Shown piece by piece: positions 42,745 to 51,878 of a DNA stretch of 64,000 nucleotides (the first letter of the stretch is position 1; each line of letters opens with the position of its first letter). The notes under the pieces are model-generated. The model saw only the letters and a list, made by a program, of their open reading frames with translations, was not told the DNA's origin and searched no databases. The translations under genes and the position numbers were made by a program. Source of the DNA: Castellaniella sp036379515 (GTDB lineage: Bacteria; Pseudomonadota; Gammaproteobacteria; Burkholderiales; Burkholderiaceae_B); NCBI RefSeq assembly GCF_036379515.1, contig NZ_DASVGN010000021.1, forward strand, positions 1 through 64,000, in the 5' to 3' direction.

Positions 42745-43242
42745 ATGGCCGAGCGTGCGCAAACAGCGGCTGTCCTGGCTTATGTCGGGCTGGGTGCCAA
42801 CCTGGGCAATGCGGCTGCCACTGTCAGGGCGGCCGCGAATGAGCTGGCACAGGCTCACGGCATTGGCCAACTCCAGCTTTCGAGCCTGTATGAAACCACG
42901 CCGATCGACAGCTCGGGGCCCAATTACGTCAACGCCGTCGCCCAGATCCACACCCGCCTCGAACCCTTGGCGCTGCTCCAGACCTTGCAGGCCATCGAAG
43001 CAGCCCACGGCCGCACGCGCCCGTATCACAATGCGCCTCGCACGCTGGATCTGGATCTGCTCTGGTATGACGGGCGCAGCCTGAACGAACCGACCTTGGT
43101 CGTGCCGCATCCCCGCATGCACGAGCGCGCCTTCGTCCTGCAACCCCTGCAAGAACTGGCCGGCGATCTGATGCTTGCTCAAGGCTCGCTTACGGCGCTG
43201 CTGCGCCATTGCGGCGACCAAGGCATCCACCGCCTGGACTGA
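42745..43242 (+). CDS. folK: 2-amino-4-hydroxy-6-hydroxymethyldihydropteridine pyrophosphokinase
   Basis: A 165-residue folate-pathway kinase. Motifs: AYVGLGANLGNAAATVRAAA, SSLYETTPID, NYVNAVAQI, the HPPK signature RTLDLDLLWYDGR, and VPHPRMHERAFVLQPLQEL. It starts 6 bp after pcnB and precedes folA, so two folate genes are adjacent. Confidence 0.97.
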   Translation: MAERAQTAAVLAYVGLGANLGNAAATVRAAANELAQAHGIGQLQLSSLYETTPIDSSGPNYVNAVAQIHTRLEPLALLQTLQAIEAAHGRTRPYHNAPRTLDLDLLWYDGRSLNEPTLVVPHPRMHERAFVLQPLQELAGDLMLAQGSLTALLRHCGDQGIHRLD

Positions 43243-43280
43243 CACGGCTGGCAATGGGCACTGCGGTTACACTGACGCGC

Positions 43281-43805
43281 ATGGAACCGACTGCTCCCAT
43301 CCGCCCCATCATCCGTCTCGTGGTGGCCTACTGCGACAACCGCGTGATTGGTCTGGACGGCACCATGCCCTGGCACCTGCCTGCCGATCTGGCACACTTC
43401 AAACGCAGCACGCTGGGCCATCCCATTCTGATGGGTCGCAAGACCTGGGCCTCGTTGCAACGCCGCCCGCTGCCGGGCCGACGCAATCTGGTGCTGACCC
43501 GAAACGCGCACTTCACAGAGGCTGGCGCCGAGCCATTCGCAAGCATGGACGAAGCGATCAGGGCCTGTGCCACTGCCACGCACCTCTGCGTGATCGGCGG
43601 CGAACAGGTGTTCCGGATGGCGCTACCGCTGGCGGACGAAATCTTCGCCACTGAAATTCATGCAACCCCGAAGGGCGATACCTGGTTTCCCGCGCTACCC
43701 GAAGGACAATGGCACGCCATCGAACGCCTGCCGCAGGCGGCCGAGAGCGGCTTGAGCTTCGACTTCGTGACATACACGCGCACGCACGCACCCCGGCAGG
43801 GCTGA
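43281..43805 (+). CDS. folA: Dihydrofolate reductase
   Basis: A 174-residue NADPH-dependent enzyme. Motifs: IIRLVVAYCDNRVIGLDGTM, PWHLPADLAHFKRST (the catalytic acid is Asp in PADL), MGRKTWASLQRRPLPGRRN, and VIGGEQVFRMALPLADEI. ATG 43281 places the N-terminus a few residues before the first strand, as expected; in-frame upstream codons overlap the end of folK and are rejected. Confidence 0.96.
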   Translation: MEPTAPIRPIIRLVVAYCDNRVIGLDGTMPWHLPADLAHFKRSTLGHPILMGRKTWASLQRRPLPGRRNLVLTRNAHFTEAGAEPFASMDEAIRACATATHLCVIGGEQVFRMALPLADEIFATEIHATPKGDTWFPALPEGQWHAIERLPQAAESGLSFDFVTYTRTHAPRQG

Positions 43806-43967
43806 CGCCCTTGGCAGTCCGCTGACCGGATCCACAGGCACAGGCTCGACGAGGCTCTGACATTTCCCGGCCACATCATCAGGGAAAGTGCGCTTGTGCG
43901 CCGGCGGCGCGTGGTCGAGAATGGACGCATTGTCGTCTTTGAATTCACACTCGTCCATGAGGCCCCA

Positions 43968-45290
43968 ATGACCACACAATCTCCTCCCATCGATCTTTCC
44001 AATCTGTGGATGCCGTTTACGGCCAACCGCCAGTTCAAGGCACACCCCCGGCTGCTCAAGGGGGCACAAGGCATGTACTACACGGCGGCTGACGGCCACA
44101 GAATCCTGGACGGAACGGCGGGCCTGTGGTGCGTGAACGCAGGACACGCACGCCCCGAGATCATTGCCGCCATCACCCGGCAGGCCAGCCAGCTCGATTA
44201 CGCCCCCAGCTTCCAGATCAGCCACGAAGACTCCTTCCGGGCGGCCTCGCGAGTGGCGGCCCTCATGCCCGATGGCCTGGACCGCATCTTCTTCACCAAT
44301 TCGGGTTCCGAATCCGTCGACACCGCACTGAAAATCGCACTGGCCTACCACCGCGCGCGAGGCGAGGGCCAGCGTACCCGTCTCATTGGCCGCGAACGCG
44401 GCTATCACGGCGTGGGCTTTGGCGGCATTTCAGTCGGGGGCATTTCGCCCAACCGCAAAACGTTTTCAGGCGTTCTGCTGCCCACAGACCATCTGCAGCA
44501 CACCCACGCGCCCGAACATAATGCGTTCTCACGCGGGCAACCTGCCTGGGGTGCCCACCTGGCCGACGAACTCGAACGCATCGTGGCCTTGCACGACGCC
44601 TCGACCATTGCTGCCGTCATCGTGGAACCCATGGCGGGCTCCACGGGCGTCCTGGTACCGCCTGTCGGCTACCTCGAGCGCCTGCGCGAAATCACTTCCA
44701 AGTACGGCATTCTGCTGATTTTCGACGAAGTCATCACCGCATTTGGGCGCCTGGGCGCCGCCACCGCCAGCGGGCGCCTGGGCGTGACCCCTGACCTCAT
44801 CACCATGGCCAAGGGCATCAGCAACGCAGCCATCCCGGCCGGTGCAGTCGCCGTCCAGCGCGGCATCTACGATGCCATCCTGGGGGCCAGCAAGAGCGGC
44901 ATCGAGTTCTTCCACGGGTATACGTATTCAGCACACCCCATGGCCACGGCCGCCATCCTGGCCGCGCTCGACATCTACGAGCACGACGGCCTGTTCGAGC
45001 GTGCCGATTCGCTCTCCAAGCTCTTCGAAGACGCGGCTCACAGCCTGCGAGGGCGGCCTCACGTCATCGACGTGCGCAACATCGGCCTGGTCGCTGGCAT
45101 CGAGCTCGCCCCGCGCGAAGGGGCTCCCGGCGCCCGGGCAGCCGAAGTCTTCACCAAGTGCTTCGACCGGGGCGTCCTGGTGCGCTACACCGGCGACACG
45201 CTGGCCTTCTCGCCGCCGCTCATCATCGAAGAATCGCAAATTCACGAACTGTTCAACACGGTGTCGGAAGTACTGACCGAAATCGCGTAG
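43968..45290 (+). CDS. Class III aminotransferase, omega-amino acid:pyruvate type
   Basis: A 440-residue PLP enzyme. The N-terminus LSNLWMPFTANRQFKAHPRL is typical of beta-alanine/omega-amino acid:pyruvate aminotransferases. Fold-type I motifs: GTAGLWCVNAGHARPEI, TNSGSESVDTALKIALAY, GYHGVGFGG, LIFDEVITAFGR (PLP-binding Asp), and the lysine in TMAKGISNAAIPAGAV. The start at 43968 lies inside a longer open frame but gives the family N-terminus. The exact amine donor (beta-alanine, taurine, other) cannot be fixed. Confidence 0.92.
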   Translation: MTTQSPPIDLSNLWMPFTANRQFKAHPRLLKGAQGMYYTAADGHRILDGTAGLWCVNAGHARPEIIAAITRQASQLDYAPSFQISHEDSFRAASRVAALMPDGLDRIFFTNSGSESVDTALKIALAYHRARGEGQRTRLIGRERGYHGVGFGGISVGGISPNRKTFSGVLLPTDHLQHTHAPEHNAFSRGQPAWGAHLADELERIVALHDASTIAAVIVEPMAGSTGVLVPPVGYLERLREITSKYGILLIFDEVITAFGRLGAATASGRLGVTPDLITMAKGISNAAIPAGAVAVQRGIYDAILGASKSGIEFFHGYTYSAHPMATAAILAALDIYEHDGLFERADSLSKLFEDAAHSLRGRPHVIDVRNIGLVAGIELAPREGAPGARAAEVFTKCFDRGVLVRYTGDTLAFSPPLIIEESQIHELFNTVSEVLTEIA

Positions 45291-45357
45291 GACCAAGGCA
45301 AGCGCCAGGCAAGCAGGCGTCGGACGCAACTGCACCACCTTCGTCATGCTTCGCCAT

Positions 45358-45400
45358 AAAAAACACCCCAAAAGCTGGATCGATGTCCAACTTTTGGGGT
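45358..45400 (-). terminator. Intrinsic terminator between the aminotransferase and tautomerase genes
   Basis: ACCCCAAAAG (45365-45374) and CTTTTGGGGT (45391-45400) form a long stem extended by TGGA/TCCA inside. In the leftward direction it is followed by a T run (A run at 45358-45363 on the + strand), so it mainly serves the tautomerase gene; it may also stop rightward transcripts. Confidence 0.8.
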
Positions 45401-45471
45401 TCAGTTCATCTGGCGTGGATTTTTTTCAGCGTGACGATGGTATCCGGACACAATCCCGGGAAACAGGAAAT

Positions 45472-45693
45472 TCAGGATTTCCCGGCCGCCTGGCGCGCCC
45501 TGACCCGTAAAGTCGTCACAGTTTCGCCGCCAATGCCCCAGCTGTCGGTATCGACTTCTTCGATGACGACAAAAGTGGTCTTGGGGTTCTTGCCCAGCAC
45601 ATCCACCAGCAATTGCGTCGCGCCTTCGATAAGCTTGGCCTTTTGCTCGGCGGTTGCGCCCTCGCGCGTGATCTTGATGTTCACAAACGGCAT
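45472..45693 (-). CDS. 4-oxalocrotonate tautomerase family protein
   Basis: A 73-residue protein starting MPFVNIKITREGATAEQKAK, with the catalytic Pro2 exposed after Met removal, and continuing VLGKNPKTTFVVIEEVDTDSWGIGG, typical of the 4-OT hexamer family. Members act in meta-cleavage degradation of aromatics, but stand-alone copies of unknown role are frequent. It is monocistronic, followed by a strong terminator, and 88 bp downstream of gcvP on the same strand. Confidence 0.9.
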   Translation of the reverse strand: MPFVNIKITREGATAEQKAKLIEGATQLLVDVLGKNPKTTFVVIEEVDTDSWGIGGETVTTLRVRARQAAGKS

Positions 45694-45781
45694 GAATGCT
45701 CCTCATGAAAAGACCACGCACGCGTGGTCGGACAGCCCGAGGCCCCAGAGTACACCCTGGAGCCTCGCACGGACCACAGAC

Positions 45782-48667
45782 CTACGCGGGCGTATGCTCC
45801 GCAGCCGGCAAATACGCTTCCATCGGGGGGCAGGCACAACTGAGATTGCGATCGCCCCAGGCGTTGTCCACCCGCGCCACGGGCGGCCAGTACTTGCGGT
45901 TCTGCATGCCCGGCACCGGATACGCTGCCTGTTCGCGGGTATACGGATGCGACCATTCCTGCACCAGAAGCGAGGCCGCGGTATGCGGCGCGTTCACCAG
46001 CACGTTGTCCTCCAGCGGCTGCTCCCCCCGCTCCACCGCCGCGATCTCTGCACGGATCGCGACCATGGCGTCGATGAAGCGATCCAGCTCTTCGACGCCT
46101 TCAGACTCCGTCGGCTCGACCATGAGGGTCCCAGGCACGGGAAAGCTCATGGTGGGCGCATGGAAACCGTAGTCCATGAGGCGCTTGGCCACGTCTTCAG
46201 CATCGATGCCACTGGCTTCCTTGAGCGGCCGCAGGTCCAGAATGCACTCGTGCGCCACCCGGCCTGTTGCCCCCGAGTAGAGGATGGGGTAGTACGGTGC
46301 CAGGCGGGTCGCCAGATAATTGGCATTGAGAATGGCCACCTGGGTAGCACGGCGTAGCCCCGCTGCCCCCATCATGGCGATATACATGTACGAGATGGGC
46401 AGGATGCTGGCCGAACCATAGGGCGCCGCCGACACAGGCCCGGACTGCCCGGCAGGCAGGCGTCCGTCTTCCCCCACGACCCCCGGCAGGTACGGTGCCA
46501 AGTGCGCCCGCACTGCAACCGGACCTACGCCCGGCCCGCCACCCCCATGGGGGATACAGAACGTCTTGTGCAGGTTCAGGTGGGACACGTCTGAGCCAAA
46601 TCGGCCAGGACGGGCCACACCCACCAGCGCGTTCATGTTGGCCCCATCCAGATAAACCTGGCCGCCCGCATCGTGAATCAGCGCGCAGATTTCGGTCACC
46701 GTAGGCTCAAACACGCCATGGGTGGACGGATACGTGATCATGAGCGCCGCCAGCCGATCGCCCACCTGGGCAATCTTGGCCTTGAGATCCACCATGTCGA
46801 CGCTGCCATCGTCGGCCGAGGCCACCACGACGACTTCCATGCCCGCCAGATGCGCCGAGGCAGGATTGGTGCCATGGGCAGAGGCCGGAATCAGGCAGAC
46901 GTTGCGCTGCAGCTCGCCGTTGGCCTGGTGATAGCCACGAATCGCGAGCAGGCCCGCGTATTCGCCCTGTGCGCCCGAATTGGGCTGCAGGCTGACACGG
47001 TCGTAACCGGTGATCTCGCACAGCGCAGACGACAGCCGCGCGATGAGTTCCTGATAGCCCTGGGCCTGACCCGCTGGGGCGAAGGGGTGCATGTGACTGA
47101 ATTCTGGCCAGGTCACCGGAATCATCTCGGCGGTCGCGTTGAGCTTCATGGTGCACGAACCCAGCGGAATCATGGTGCGATCCAGCGCAAGGTCTTTGTC
47201 GGACAGAGCCCGCAAATAGCGCAGCATGTCCGTTTCGGACTTCACGCGCGAAAACGCGGGGTGCGCCAAAATGGGGCTCGCGCGGCGCAAGGCGACGGGA
47301 ATGCCGTCCACCGAACGCGAGAAATCCGGTACCACGCGAGACACTCCGACCCCGGCGGCCAGCACGCCCACCAGGATTTCGATATCGGCTTCGCCAACTG
47401 TCTCGTCCAGCGACAGTGCGATGTGTGCGTCATCCACGTGACGCAGGTTCACTCCGCCATCGACGGCCGCATCCAGCACTGCCTGAGTACGAGCACCGGT
47501 TTCCAGCAACAAGGTGTCGAAATGGCTGTCGTTGCAGACCTTCAACCCCATCGTGCGCAGTGCGACTGCCAGCTGCTCCGTATGCGTGGCCACCCGCCGG
47601 GCGATGTTCGAAATACCCTTGGGACCATGCCAAACCGCATACATGGCCGCCATGACAGCCAGAAGCACCTGCGCCGTGCAGATGTTGGACGTCGCCTTCT
47701 CGCGGCGGATGTGCTGTTCGCGCGTCTGCAAGGCCAGCCGCAGTGCAGGCTCGCCGTGCGCATCTTGCGACACGCCGATCAGCCGCCCCGGCAGGTGCCG
47801 CTTGTAGGCATCCTTGCAGGCCATGAAACCGGCATGTGGCCCGCCATATCCCATGGGCACGCCAAAACGCTGGGCCGAGCCCACCGCGATGTCGGCCCCC
47901 CACTCGCCAGGCGGGGTCAGCACCGCCAGCGCCAGCAGATCCGTCGCCACTGCGACCACGGCACCAGCCTGGTGCGCCTGTTCCACCAACGCACGGTAAT
48001 CGCTCACCGCGCCCAGGCTATGCGGGTACTGCAGCAGCACACCAAAGCATTCGGGCAGGCCCTGCGATTCGTCGCCCACCACCAGCTCGATGTCCAGGCC
48101 GGCAGCACGCGTGCGCACCACTTCAAGAGTCTGTGGATGCACGTGTTCAGACACAAAAAAGTGCCGGGACTTGGCCCGCGAAACCCGGCGTGCCAGCGTC
48201 ATGGCCTCGGCTGCGGCCGTCGCCTCGTCAAGCAACGATGAATTAGCAATGTCCAGGCCCGTGAGGTCGGTCACCATGGTCTGAAAAATCAGCAGTGCTT
48301 CGAGCCGGCCTTGGGAGATTTCTGGCTGATAGGGGGTATAAGCCGTGTACCAGGCGGGATTCTCGAAAATATTGCGCAGGATTACGTGCGGCACGTAGGT
48401 GCCGTAATAGCCTTGCCCAATGTAGCTATGCAGGACCTGGTTGCAGGCGGCCACGGCCTTCAGGTCAGCCAGCGCTTCGATTTCGCCCAGGGGACCAGGC
48501 AGATCCAGATAGGGGGCCTCGGACAGGATGTTGCCTGGCACCACCTCGCGCACCAGCGCGTCCAGGCTGGACACACCAATAGCCGCGAGCATGGCACGCT
48601 GGTCATCTTCGGACGGCCCGACATGGCGGGCAACAAATTCGGAATGCGTGGCGGGATCGCGCAGCAT
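45782..48667 (-). CDS. gcvP: Glycine dehydrogenase (decarboxylating), P-protein
   Basis: A 961-residue single-chain PLP enzyme of the glycine cleavage system; decarboxylates glycine and passes the aminomethyl group to the lipoyl arm of GcvH. N-terminal half: FVARHVGPSEDDQRAMLAAI and the YTPYQPEISQGRLEALLIFQ block. C-terminal half: SCTMKLNATAEMIPV, SGAQGEYAGLLAIRGYH and the PLP lysine in HLNLHKTFCIPHGGGGPG. It is third in the gcvT-gcvH-gcvP order, 84 bp after gcvH. Its expression should respond to glycine through the riboswitch ahead of gcvT. Confidence 0.98.
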   Translation of the reverse strand: MLRDPATHSEFVARHVGPSEDDQRAMLAAIGVSSLDALVREVVPGNILSEAPYLDLPGPLGEIEALADLKAVAACNQVLHSYIGQGYYGTYVPHVILRNIFENPAWYTAYTPYQPEISQGRLEALLIFQTMVTDLTGLDIANSSLLDEATAAAEAMTLARRVSRAKSRHFFVSEHVHPQTLEVVRTRAAGLDIELVVGDESQGLPECFGVLLQYPHSLGAVSDYRALVEQAHQAGAVVAVATDLLALAVLTPPGEWGADIAVGSAQRFGVPMGYGGPHAGFMACKDAYKRHLPGRLIGVSQDAHGEPALRLALQTREQHIRREKATSNICTAQVLLAVMAAMYAVWHGPKGISNIARRVATHTEQLAVALRTMGLKVCNDSHFDTLLLETGARTQAVLDAAVDGGVNLRHVDDAHIALSLDETVGEADIEILVGVLAAGVGVSRVVPDFSRSVDGIPVALRRASPILAHPAFSRVKSETDMLRYLRALSDKDLALDRTMIPLGSCTMKLNATAEMIPVTWPEFSHMHPFAPAGQAQGYQELIARLSSALCEITGYDRVSLQPNSGAQGEYAGLLAIRGYHQANGELQRNVCLIPASAHGTNPASAHLAGMEVVVVASADDGSVDMVDLKAKIAQVGDRLAALMITYPSTHGVFEPTVTEICALIHDAGGQVYLDGANMNALVGVARPGRFGSDVSHLNLHKTFCIPHGGGGPGVGPVAVRAHLAPYLPGVVGEDGRLPAGQSGPVSAAPYGSASILPISYMYIAMMGAAGLRRATQVAILNANYLATRLAPYYPILYSGATGRVAHECILDLRPLKEASGIDAEDVAKRLMDYGFHAPTMSFPVPGTLMVEPTESEGVEELDRFIDAMVAIRAEIAAVERGEQPLEDNVLVNAPHTAASLLVQEWSHPYTREQAAYPVPGMQNRKYWPPVARVDNAWGDRNLSCACPPMEAYLPAAEHTPA

Positions 48668-48751
48668 GAAGTTCTCCGGGATCGAACGGGTATATCAATG
48701 TCAGGCACCCCTGGGGCGACACGCTCACGCCGCCGTACGGGGGTGCAGCGT

Positions 48752-49123
48752 TCAGGCCTGCGCCTGATAGGCGGCAGCGTCCATCAATGCGTCGGCGTCA
48801 GCGGCGTTGTCGGGGCGGATCTTGAAGATCCAGTGTTCGTACGCCGCTTCATTGATGAGTGCGGGTTGGTCATTGAGCGCCTCGTTGAAGGCCACGATCT
48901 CGCCCGACACCGGGGCGTAGATGTCGGACGCCGCCTTCACGGACTCGACCACGGCAGCGTTGTCGCCGGCAGCCACTTTGGCACCCACCTGAACGTCACC
49001 CACGAACACCAGGTCGCCGAGCTGATCCTGTGCGTCATCGGTGATGCCCACCAGGAAGACGTCGCCGTCGGCCTTGACCCACTCGTGGGACGTCGTGTAT
49101 TTGCGATCGTTGGGAATGGACAT
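48752..49123 (-). CDS. gcvH: Glycine cleavage system H protein
   Basis: A 123-residue lipoyl carrier. It begins MSIPNDRKYTTSHEWVKADG, with GITDDAQDQLGDLVFV and the lipoylation site VVESVKAASDIYAPVSGEI (Lys in SVKA). It lies between gcvT and gcvP. Three tandem 8-mers (TGGACTAA twice, TGGATTAA) lie at 49141-49164 in the gcvT-gcvH gap. Confidence 0.98.
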   Translation of the reverse strand: MSIPNDRKYTTSHEWVKADGDVFLVGITDDAQDQLGDLVFVGDVQVGAKVAAGDNAAVVESVKAASDIYAPVSGEIVAFNEALNDQPALINEAAYEHWIFKIRPDNAADADALMDAAAYQAQA

Positions 49124-49211
49124 GAAGTACCCCGTAGAAATGGACTAATGGACTAATGGATTAACAGACAGAAAAAATTCAGTGCTTGGCACCCGGCCTG
49201 CGCAAACGCAG

Positions 49212-50294
49212 TCAGGCCAGTACCTTGCCGTTGCGCACGAAGGGCGGATGGACGACTTCCGCGGGCACCCACTTGCCCCGAATCTCGACCTCGACGCGGT
49301 CCCCGGCGGACGTTCCCGCTGGCACGCGGGCCAGGCCGATCGACACCCCCATGGTGGGAGCCATGGTGCCGCTGGTCACCAGCCCTTCTCCGTGAGCCGT
49401 GCGCACCTTCATGTGGCCGCGCATGATGCCGCGCTCCAGCAGCTTGAGCCCCACCAGTTCGCGGGCCTTGGAGGCGCTCTCCAGCGCTTTGCGGCCAATG
49501 AAGTCGCGCGCTTCGTCCTTGAACGAGACGGTCCAGGCCAGACCCGATTCGAGCGGATGCACGGTTTCATCCATGTCGTTGCCGTATAGATTCATGCCTG
49601 CTTCCAGGCGCAGCGTGTCGCGTGCACCCAATCCGCAGGGGTGGACACCGGCCGCCAGCAACGCATCCCAGAAGGTCTTGGCCACTATCGCAGGCAGGAC
49701 GATCTCGAAACCATCCTCGCCGGTGTAGCCCGTTCGGGCCACCAGGGTGTTTTCATCGACCAGCGCCCCCGTGAACGGCTTCAGATCTTGTGTGGCGGGC
49801 TTCCATTCGGGACGCACCTGCCAGACCGTCTCGCGCGCCTTGGGGCCCTGAACGGCCAGCATGGCCAGATCCCTGCGCGGGGTGACCGACACATCAAATG
49901 CGGCGGCCTGTTCACGCAGCCAGGCAAGATCTTTATCAGCCGTGCCGGCGTTGACCACCATGCGCCAGCGATCCGGCGCAAAGAAATAGGTGATGAGGTC
50001 ATCGATCACGCCGGCATCGGGGCGCAGCATGCACGAATACAGCGCCCTGCCAGGATGGCCGGCAATCTTGGCCACGTCATTGGCCAGCAGATGACGCAGA
50101 AAATCCTGGGCCCGTGCGCCGACGATGTCGACGTTGAGCATATGAGAGACGTCGAACACCCCCACGGCTTGCCGTACGGCGTGGTGTTCTTCCAACAGCG
50201 AACCATAGGACAGCGGCATGTCCCAGCCACCAAAATCGACGATCTTGGCGCCGAGCGCCACGTGGGTCTCGTACAGAGGAGTTTGAGCAGGCAT
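49212..50294 (-). CDS. gcvT: Glycine cleavage system T protein (aminomethyltransferase)
   Basis: A 360-residue tetrahydrofolate-dependent enzyme releasing ammonia and methylene-THF. Motifs: TPLYETHVALGAKIVDFGGW, GVFDVSHMLNVDI, VARTGYTGEDGFEI, ARDTLRLEAGMNLYGNDMDE and the C-terminal VTSGTMAPTMGVSIGLARVP. ATG 50294 gives the canonical start; the frame is open to 50378 but that stretch overlaps the riboswitch. It is first in the gcv operon. Confidence 0.98.
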   Translation of the reverse strand: MPAQTPLYETHVALGAKIVDFGGWDMPLSYGSLLEEHHAVRQAVGVFDVSHMLNVDIVGARAQDFLRHLLANDVAKIAGHPGRALYSCMLRPDAGVIDDLITYFFAPDRWRMVVNAGTADKDLAWLREQAAAFDVSVTPRRDLAMLAVQGPKARETVWQVRPEWKPATQDLKPFTGALVDENTLVARTGYTGEDGFEIVLPAIVAKTFWDALLAAGVHPCGLGARDTLRLEAGMNLYGNDMDETVHPLESGLAWTVSFKDEARDFIGRKALESASKARELVGLKLLERGIMRGHMKVRTAHGEGLVTSGTMAPTMGVSIGLARVPAGTSAGDRVEVEIRGKWVPAEVVHPPFVRNGKVLA

Positions 50295-50342
50295 CGGAGC
50301 TCCGGGCGAAATGGGAGGACGGCACGTGTGCCGAAACCGCCC

Positions 50343-50535
50343 TTCTGTCCTTTTGCCTGAGAGTTGCCCCGCATCCACAGGGGTTCACCTTCGGCGCCTG
50401 CCCACCAAGGCAGGTCTCTCCAGAATGCTGCGATGCGCACACGGCATCTTGCGGATGGTACGGGGTGCCTGAGCGATTCTGGGCGAATTGCGCCTTCGGC
50501 GGCTGCCAGCATCGGCAGCACTCTCCCACCCGCAT
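50343..50535 (-). ncRNA. Tandem glycine riboswitch
   Basis: Read leftward, two glycine aptamers in series. Aptamer 1 (about 50535 to 50462) has GGGAGAGTGC, GCCGCCGAAGGCGCAA and CTCAGGCACC; aptamer 2 (about 50428 to 50343) has CTGGAGAGACC, GCGCCGAAGGTGAA and CTCTCAGGCAAAAGGACAG. These are the conserved blocks of the gcvT RNA motif. It ends 48 bp before the gcvT ATG. Tandem glycine riboswitches usually switch gcv genes on when glycine is high; whether control here is at transcription or translation I cannot tell. Confidence 0.96.
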
Positions 50536-50553
50536 CGGGTGACAGCAGGGCAA

Positions 50554-50583
50554 AATATACTCTGAAATGGTCCTGCTCAACAA
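50554..50583 (-). promoter_or_regulatory. Candidate promoter of the gcv operon
   Basis: On the minus strand TTGTTG (50583-50578), an 18-bp spacer and TATATT (50559-50554) sit just upstream of the glycine riboswitch. The predicted start near 50547 would begin the transcript about 12 nt before the first aptamer. Confidence 0.5.
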
Positions 50584-50666
50584 TCAGAGTCAGACTTTCT
50601 CACGCGATCACCTTCGGAACTCAACCACACAGCCGCGCCAATGCACACGACAGACGCACCCGGCGT

Positions 50667-51878
50667 TCAGATGTAACCCAACGCCCGCCAGCGTGCCTGT
50701 GTCTTGGGGTCCACACCCAGATCAGCGAGAACCTCACCCGTATCCTGCCCCAGCGTGGGTGCAGGCCGTGTGATGGTACCCGGGGTCGCCGACAGCTTGG
50801 GGACGATACCGGGTACCTTGCAGGGGGTGCCATCGCGCAGCGGCTGCTCGACGAGCATGCCGCGCGCCCGGTAGTGCGGGTCTGTCGCAATATCGGCCAC
50901 GCTATAGATTCGACCGGACGGAATCCGCGCTGCATTCAAGACCGCCAGGACGTCATCCTGCGTGCGTGACGCGGTCCAATCACCGATAGCAGCATCGATG
51001 CGCGCAACTTGTGCCACGCGACCAGGGTTGTGCGCCAGCGCCGGATCACTGCCCAGGTCGTCACGGCCAATCGCTTGCATGAGGCGCTGGAAGATGCTGT
51101 CGCCATTGCCGGCAATGAGCACGTAGCCATCGTTGCAGGCGTAGGCGTTGGTGGGGGCAATGCCTGGCAGGCTGCTGCCTGCAGGCTCGCGGACGGCTCC
51201 AAATACCGAATACTCGGGCAGCAGGCTTTCCATCATGTTGAAGACGGACTCATACAGGGCCACGTCGATCATCTGCCCCACCCCATCGCGATCCCGTGCC
51301 CGCAAGGCCATCAGCACACCGATGACGCCATGCAGCGCCGATAGGGAATCGCCAATGGACACCCCGACTCGCACCGGCGTGCGGCCGGGCTCGCCGCTGA
51401 GGTAACGCAGCCCCCCCATGGCCTCGGCGACCACGCCAAAGCCCGGTCGATCCCGATAGGGGCCCGTCTGCCCGTATCCGGACACGCGCAACATGATGAG
51501 GCGTGGGTAGAGGGCATGCAAAGCCTCCCAACCCAGGCCCCAGGATTCCAGCGTACCCGGCTTGAAGTTTTCAATCAGGATGTCGCATTCGCCCGCGAGG
51601 CGGCGCACCACGTCTTGAATCTCGGGCTCGCGCAGATCGAGCGTGACCGACTTTTTGTTGCGCGACTGCACCTGCCACCACACCGAGGTGCCGTCATGCA
51701 GCAAACGCCACTTGCGTAACGGATCACCTTCTCCGGGTGGTTCGATCTTGATGATTTCGGCACCGAATTCCCCCAGCATCTTGCTGGCAAAAGGTCCGGC
51801 AATCAGCTGCCCCAGCTCAAGCACTCGCAGGCCCACCAGCGGGCCGCTTGCATTTGATTCAGGCGCTGCGTCAGGCAT
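50667..51878 (-). CDS. CoA transferase family III (CaiB/BaiF type)
   Basis: A 403-residue enzyme transferring CoA between carboxylic acids. Family features: LVGLRVLELGQLIAGPFASK, EIIKIEPPGEGDPLRKW, VTLDLREPEIQDVVRRLAGE, LIENFKPGTLESWGLGWEAL, and the catalytic Asp region DRPGFGVVAEAMGGL. The substrate is unknown. It overlaps the end of the decarboxylase gene by 8 bp and is the last gene of the leftward cluster. A CoA transferase is not an obvious partner for a basic amino acid decarboxylase, so the overlap may be incidental. Confidence 0.92.
   Translation of the reverse strand: MPDAAPESNASGPLVGLRVLELGQLIAGPFASKMLGEFGAEIIKIEPPGEGDPLRKWRLLHDGTSVWWQVQSRNKKSVTLDLREPEIQDVVRRLAGECDILIENFKPGTLESWGLGWEALHALYPRLIMLRVSGYGQTGPYRDRPGFGVVAEAMGGLRYLSGEPGRTPVRVGVSIGDSLSALHGVIGVLMALRARDRDGVGQMIDVALYESVFNMMESLLPEYSVFGAVREPAGSSLPGIAPTNAYACNDGYVLIAGNGDSIFQRLMQAIGRDDLGSDPALAHNPGRVAQVARIDAAIGDWTASRTQDDVLAVLNAARIPSGRIYSVADIATDPHYRARGMLVEQPLRDGTPCKVPGIVPKLSATPGTITRPAPTLGQDTGEVLADLGVDPKTQARWRALGYI

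Noticed and set aside
41809..43254. Long antisense frames over pcnB, gcvP, tamA and similar genes
   Set aside because: They mirror strong codon bias of real genes on the other strand in GC-rich DNA and show no domain signatures.
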